Program-made: the position numbers and the translations under genes
Notes under the pieces: generated by a model
Databases searched by the model: none
Seen by the model: only the letters and a program-made list of their open reading frames with translations
What the model was told of the DNA's origin: nothing
Part shown: positions 61,391 to 64,000 of the stretch, piece by piece
How the letters are laid out: each line of letters starts with the position of its first letter
Numbering within the stretch: the first letter of the stretch is position 1
Source: JBQLZQ01 sp052168355
GTDB lineage: Bacteria; Pseudomonadota; Alphaproteobacteria; DSM-16000; Inquilinaceae
Length of the DNA stretch: 64,000 nt
Direction: 5' to 3'
Assembly (NCBI GenBank): GCA_052168355.1
Contig: JBQLZQ010000054.1
Span: 1 to 64,000 of the forward strand

Positions 61391-62023
61391 TCAGGCGGTG
61401 CCGTTGGCGGCGCTATCATCGTCCGCCTTCTCGTCCCCCGGCAGGCGATCCGGGGTCATGCCTTCCCAGGGGCTGAGGAAGTCGAATGTGCGAAAGTCCT
61501 GGGTCAGCTTGACGGGCTCATAGACCACCCGCTTCTGCTCATCGTCGTAGCGCACCTCGACATATCCGGTCAGCGGAAAATCCTTGCGCAGGGGATGCCC
61601 CTCGAACCCGTAGTCGGTGAGGATCCGCCGCAGGTCGGGATTGTCGGCGAAAAAGACCCCATACATGTCCCAGGTCTCGCGCTCGAACCAGACGGCGCTT
61701 GGAAACACCTCGGCGACCGAGGGCACCGGCGTGTCCTCGTCGGTGGTGATCTTGACCCGGATCCGCCGATTCTGCTTGAGGCTGAGCAGGTTGTAGACGA
61801 CTTCGAACCGCTCCTCGCGGTCGGGGTAATCGACACCGCACACGTCGACAAGCTGCTGGAATTGGGTCCCCGAATCGTCGCGCAGCATCGTCAGCACCCG
61901 GACGATGGCACCGCGACGCGCATGCACCGTCAGTTCCCCTCCGGCGACATCGAAGCTGGAGATATCGGGATCGAGCGCGCCGGCCACATGGGCGCCCAAC
62001 TCTTTCAAGGCATCAAGGGACAT
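61391..62023 (-). CDS. nuoC: NADH-quinone oxidoreductase subunit C
   Basis: 30-kDa peripheral-arm subunit beside NuoD. The 210-residue protein includes the family core QLVDVCGVDYPDREERFEVVYNLLS, split by its loop, the signature ERETWDMYGVFFADNPDLRRILTDYGFEGHPLRKDFPL, again split, and a charged Asp-rich C-terminal tail. It starts 24 bases after nuoB. Nothing unusual is seen. Confidence 0.97.
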   Translation of the reverse strand: MSLDALKELGAHVAGALDPDISSFDVAGGELTVHARRGAIVRVLTMLRDDSGTQFQQLVDVCGVDYPDREERFEVVYNLLSLKQNRRIRVKITTDEDTPVPSVAEVFPSAVWFERETWDMYGVFFADNPDLRRILTDYGFEGHPLRKDFPLTGYVEVRYDDEQKRVVYEPVKLTQDFRTFDFLSPWEGMTPDRLPGDEKADDDSAANGTA

Positions 62024-62047
62024 GACGATACTTCCGTCTGGCGCCGG

Positions 62048-62638
62048 TCAGCGCACGATCCGGCTGCGGCCGCGGATCTTTTTCTGGAGCTGCAGGATTC
62101 CGTACAGCAACGCCTCCGCCGTGGGCGGGCAACCGGGCACGTAGATGTCCACCGGCACGATGCGATCGCATCCCCGCACGACCGAATAGGAGTAGTGGTA
62201 GTAGCCGCCGCCATTGGCGCAGGATCCCATCGAGATGACCCAGCGCGGCTCGGGCATCTGGTCGTAGACCTTGCGCAGCGCCGGCGCCATCTTGTTGGTC
62301 AGGGTCCCGGCGACGATCATCACGTCGGATTGCCGCGGGCTGGGACGGGGAATGATCCCGAAGCGATCGAGGTCGTAACGCGGCATGAAGGCGTGAATCA
62401 TCTCCACCGCGCAGCACGCCAGCCCGAAACTCATCGGCCACAGCGATCCTGTCCGCGCCCAGTCGAGCAGCGAATCGAACTTGGCGACCAGATAGCCCTT
62501 GTCCTGCAGGTCGGTCATCGCCGCCTTGACCAGGGCGTCCTGGTGGGGGCCGGGCGGCACCGGCACCGTGGCCTCGCGCGGGTCGATGGAACCGGCGCCG
62601 CGGCCGGCGGTTCGGGTCTCCGTCTCGGTCATTCCCAT
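62048..62638 (-). CDS. nuoB: NADH-quinone oxidoreductase subunit B
   Basis: Holds terminal 4Fe-4S cluster N2, which reduces quinone. The 196-residue protein shows the tandem-cysteine motif GLACCAVEMIH and the further ligands in SMGSCANGGGYY and VPGCPPTAEALLYG. The N-terminal 40 residues are variable. The start may be ATG 62638 (with GGGAG 7 bases upstream) or ATG 62632; both overlap the nuoA stop, indicating coupling. Confidence 0.97.
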   Translation of the reverse strand: MGMTETETRTAGRGAGSIDPREATVPVPPGPHQDALVKAAMTDLQDKGYLVAKFDSLLDWARTGSLWPMSFGLACCAVEMIHAFMPRYDLDRFGIIPRPSPRQSDVMIVAGTLTNKMAPALRKVYDQMPEPRWVISMGSCANGGGYYHYSYSVVRGCDRIVPVDIYVPGCPPTAEALLYGILQLQKKIRGRSRIVR

Positions 62639-62997
62639 TCCAGAGCTCCCTTCTTCCATTCATAGATGAACCCGACGGTCAGGATCCCCAGGAACACGAC
62701 CATCGACCAGAAGCCGAACAGGCCAATATCCCCCAGGCTAACCGCCCAGGGGAACAGAAAGGCCACTTCCAGATCGAAAATGATGAACAGGATGGCCACC
62801 AGATAGAATCTGACGTCGAACCGCGACCGGGCGTCGTCGAACGCCTCGAACCCGCATTCGTAAGCGGACAGCTTTTCGCTGTCGGGCCGTTGATCCCCGA
62901 TCAGGACAGAGGCCAGAACGGCGATCGCCGATATGGCGGTGGCAATGCCCAGGAAGATGAGGATGGGCAGATATTCGCTCAACAGCGATTGCGACAT
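62629..62997 (-). CDS. nuoA: NADH-quinone oxidoreductase subunit A
   Basis: Small membrane subunit with three helices at the junction of the complex I arms. The 122-residue protein shows the typical loop YECGFEAFDDARSRFDVRFYLVAILFIIFDLEVAFLFPWA, broken here by its conserved Cys-containing loop and helix 2. It is the first gene of the 14-gene nuo operon, whose order A to N is complete and uninterrupted. GAGGA lies about 5 bases before the ATG. Confidence 0.97.
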   Translation of the reverse strand: MSQSLLSEYLPILIFLGIATAISAIAVLASVLIGDQRPDSEKLSAYECGFEAFDDARSRFDVRFYLVAILFIIFDLEVAFLFPWAVSLGDIGLFGFWSMVVFLGILTVGFIYEWKKGALEWE

Positions 62998-63233
62998 ACG
63001 ATCCTCGTCACGATCCCCGATAGCCGAGACAACAGCCGGGCAAAGCGATTTACCCAGTACGTCAAGGGCTTACGATCGCGCCAACGCGATCGCGGTCGGT
63101 CGCCTTTATAAGCGGCCCAGGGTATCAATTAAAGCAAATTCACGCCCCGTCCAGCGGGTCTGCGGCCGCGTGACACGCGGCATAGCGCGCTATTGGACGG
63201 ACTGTCGCCAGGGCGTCTCTTCAAGGGGTGGAA
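62998..63233. other. Intergenic region between nuoA and tRNA-Asp with several palindromes
   Basis: The nuo promoter should lie here. A TTGACG at 63065-63060 (- strand) is a possible -35 but no good -10 follows. Three symmetric structures stand out: CGATCGCG/CGCGATCG with loop CCAA (63073-63092), GCCGCG/CGCGGC with a 5-base loop (63165-63181), and ATAGCGCGCTAT (63182-63193). None is followed by a T-tract. I see no gene. Confidence 0.5.
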
Positions 63234-63310
<77 letters not shown>

Positions 63311-63369
63311 AAATCCACCGCGAGGTTCGCTACCGCCATCCGACGACGGGCCCCGCGAAGAGGCGCATG

Positions 63370-63398
63370 ACTTACGCGCTCCCGCCCGACCCTGTCAA
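63370..63398 (-). promoter_or_regulatory. Possible promoter of tRNA-Asp
   Basis: A perfect TTGACA lies at 63398-63393 on the - strand. The region 17 bases further (GTAAGT, 63375-63370) is a poor -10, so the call rests on the -35 and its position about 60 bases before the tRNA. Confidence 0.35.
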
Positions 63399-63499
63399 GC
63401 CGATCAACGGGCTCGACAGGACCGGATGGCGAAGCGACCGGCGCGAAGGGCCGCAAAACCGACCAGGCGCCGCGCCTGCGGCAGGACAGCACCCGGCCT

Positions 63500-63575
63500 T
63501 GGTGGGCGATGACAGATTCGAACTGCCGACATTCTCGGTGTAAACGAGACGCTCTACCAACTGAGCTAATCGCCC
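63500..63575 (-). tRNA. tRNA-Val (TAC)
   Basis: A 76-base cloverleaf with CCA encoded. Acceptor GGGCGAT/ATCGCCC, D arm GCTC/GAGC, anticodon stem TCTCG/CGAGA with loop TTTACAC (anticodon TAC), and T arm GGCAG/CTGTC around TTCGAAT. Its 5' end is 27 bases from the HU stop, so it may be cut from a hupB transcript. Confidence 0.97.
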
Positions 63576-63602
63576 GCGCCCAAGACGCTGACGAGGAGCG
63601 GT

Positions 63603-63875
63603 CTAGTTGACCGCGTCCTTCAATCCCTTGCCGGCCTTGAACTTTGGCTGCTTGGACGCCGGAATATGGATTTTTTCGCCGGTCCGGGGGTTCCGGCCTT
63701 CGGACGCCGCGCGCGACGCGACGGCAAAAGTCCCAAATCCGACAAGGCGGACATCGTCGCCCTTCTTCAACGTCGACGTGATGCCGTCGAATACCGCGTC
63801 GACCGCTTTGGTGGAGTCCGCTTTCGACAACCCCGCCGAATCAGCAACGTATGCAACAAGATCGTTCTTGTTCAC
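63603..63875 (-). CDS. hupB: DNA-binding protein HU
   Basis: Small nucleoid protein that bends DNA. The 90-residue protein matches the HU family throughout: MNKNDLVAYVADSAGLSKAD, the VRLVGFGTFAVASRAASEGRNPRTGE beta-arm entry (split by its Pro-containing tip) and IPASKQPKFKAGKGLKDAVN. The start codon is GTG at 63875, preceded by AAGGGGGG. In many alphaproteobacteria lon lies upstream; that region is outside the window. Confidence 0.97.
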   Translation of the reverse strand: MNKNDLVAYVADSAGLSKADSTKAVDAVFDGITSTLKKGDDVRLVGFGTFAVASRAASEGRNPRTGEKIHIPASKQPKFKAGKGLKDAVN

Positions 63876-63929
63876 CTGAGCCCCCCTTCAAGAAGCTAAG
63901 AAAACGGAAAGCAAGATTGCAATGCATAG

Positions 63930-63957
63930 GGGCGAATACTTGATAAGTACTTCGCCC
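63930..63957. promoter_or_regulatory. Inverted repeat upstream of the HU gene
   Basis: GGGCGAATACTT (63930-63941) pairs with AAGTACTTCGCCC (63945-63957) apart from a one-base bulge, giving a 12-bp stem with a 3-base loop about 55 bases before the HU start. No T-tract follows in either direction, so it may be an operator or mRNA leader structure rather than a terminator. Confidence 0.45.
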
Positions 63958-64000
63958 ATTTGCTTTGCCAACTGGCCACTTCTAAACGGCCGGAGTGTAA

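Overview
The window is an uninterrupted stretch of high-GC alphaproteobacterial housekeeping chromosome. The gene neighbourhoods trpGDC-moaC-moeA-lexA-comEC-gltX-gltA, rpsB-tsf-pyrH-frr-uppS-cdsA-dxr-rseP-bamA-ompH-lpxD-fabZ-lpxA-lpxI-lpxB, dnaE-lolD-lolC, and hupB-tRNA-Val-tRNA-Asp-nuoABCDEFGHIJKLMN-birA-coaX-rnj-mce are typical of Rhodospirillales-like alphaproteobacteria. No species can be named from the sequence alone. No prophage, insertion sequence, plasmid or CRISPR array is visible.

Region 1 (1-15.2 kb, mostly + strand): a PpiD-type periplasmic foldase, anthranilate synthase TrpE, a convergent divergent-polysaccharide-deacetylase gene, then a tightly overlapping trpG-trpD-trpC-moaC-moeA operon. 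lexA follows with its own promoter and a textbook alphaproteobacterial SOS box. comEC (- strand) runs into the end of lexA and is divergent from gltX-gltA.

Region 2 (15.2-18.4 kb): a paired palindromic repeat followed by a two-gene TAXI-type TRAP transporter (- strand). It sits between gltA and lpxB, which are commonly adjacent in this group, so it is the most accessory-looking cassette in the first half.

Region 3 (18.4-33 kb, - strand): lipid A synthesis, outer-membrane assembly, isoprenoid/phospholipid and translation-factor genes in one long co-oriented cluster, from rpsB at the right to lpxB at the left, closed by a terminator just upstream of the TRAP genes.

Region 4 (33-44.3 kb): dnaE, lolD-lolC, a metallophosphoesterase, proS, a membrane class III adenylate cyclase and a small secreted protein (all - strand), then an AzgA-type purine permease (+ strand).

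Region 5 (44.3-44.7 kb): a 381-base convergent intergenic region that contains a promoter, a chain of perfect hairpins and a canonical intrinsic terminator. I read it as an undescribed stand-alone small RNA, and it is the most interesting item in the window.

Region 6 (44.7-64 kb, - strand): complex I (all 14 nuo genes in canonical order), then birA, coaX, rnj, mce and a DUF1467 gene, ended by a terminator. tRNA-Asp, tRNA-Val and the HU gene lie upstream of nuoA.

Start codons were chosen from family N-termini, Shine-Dalgarno (SD) sequences and overlaps. Several (bamA, dxr, uppS, cdsA, ompH, comEC, nuoB) remain open and are flagged. Promoters and small hairpins were found by eye only.
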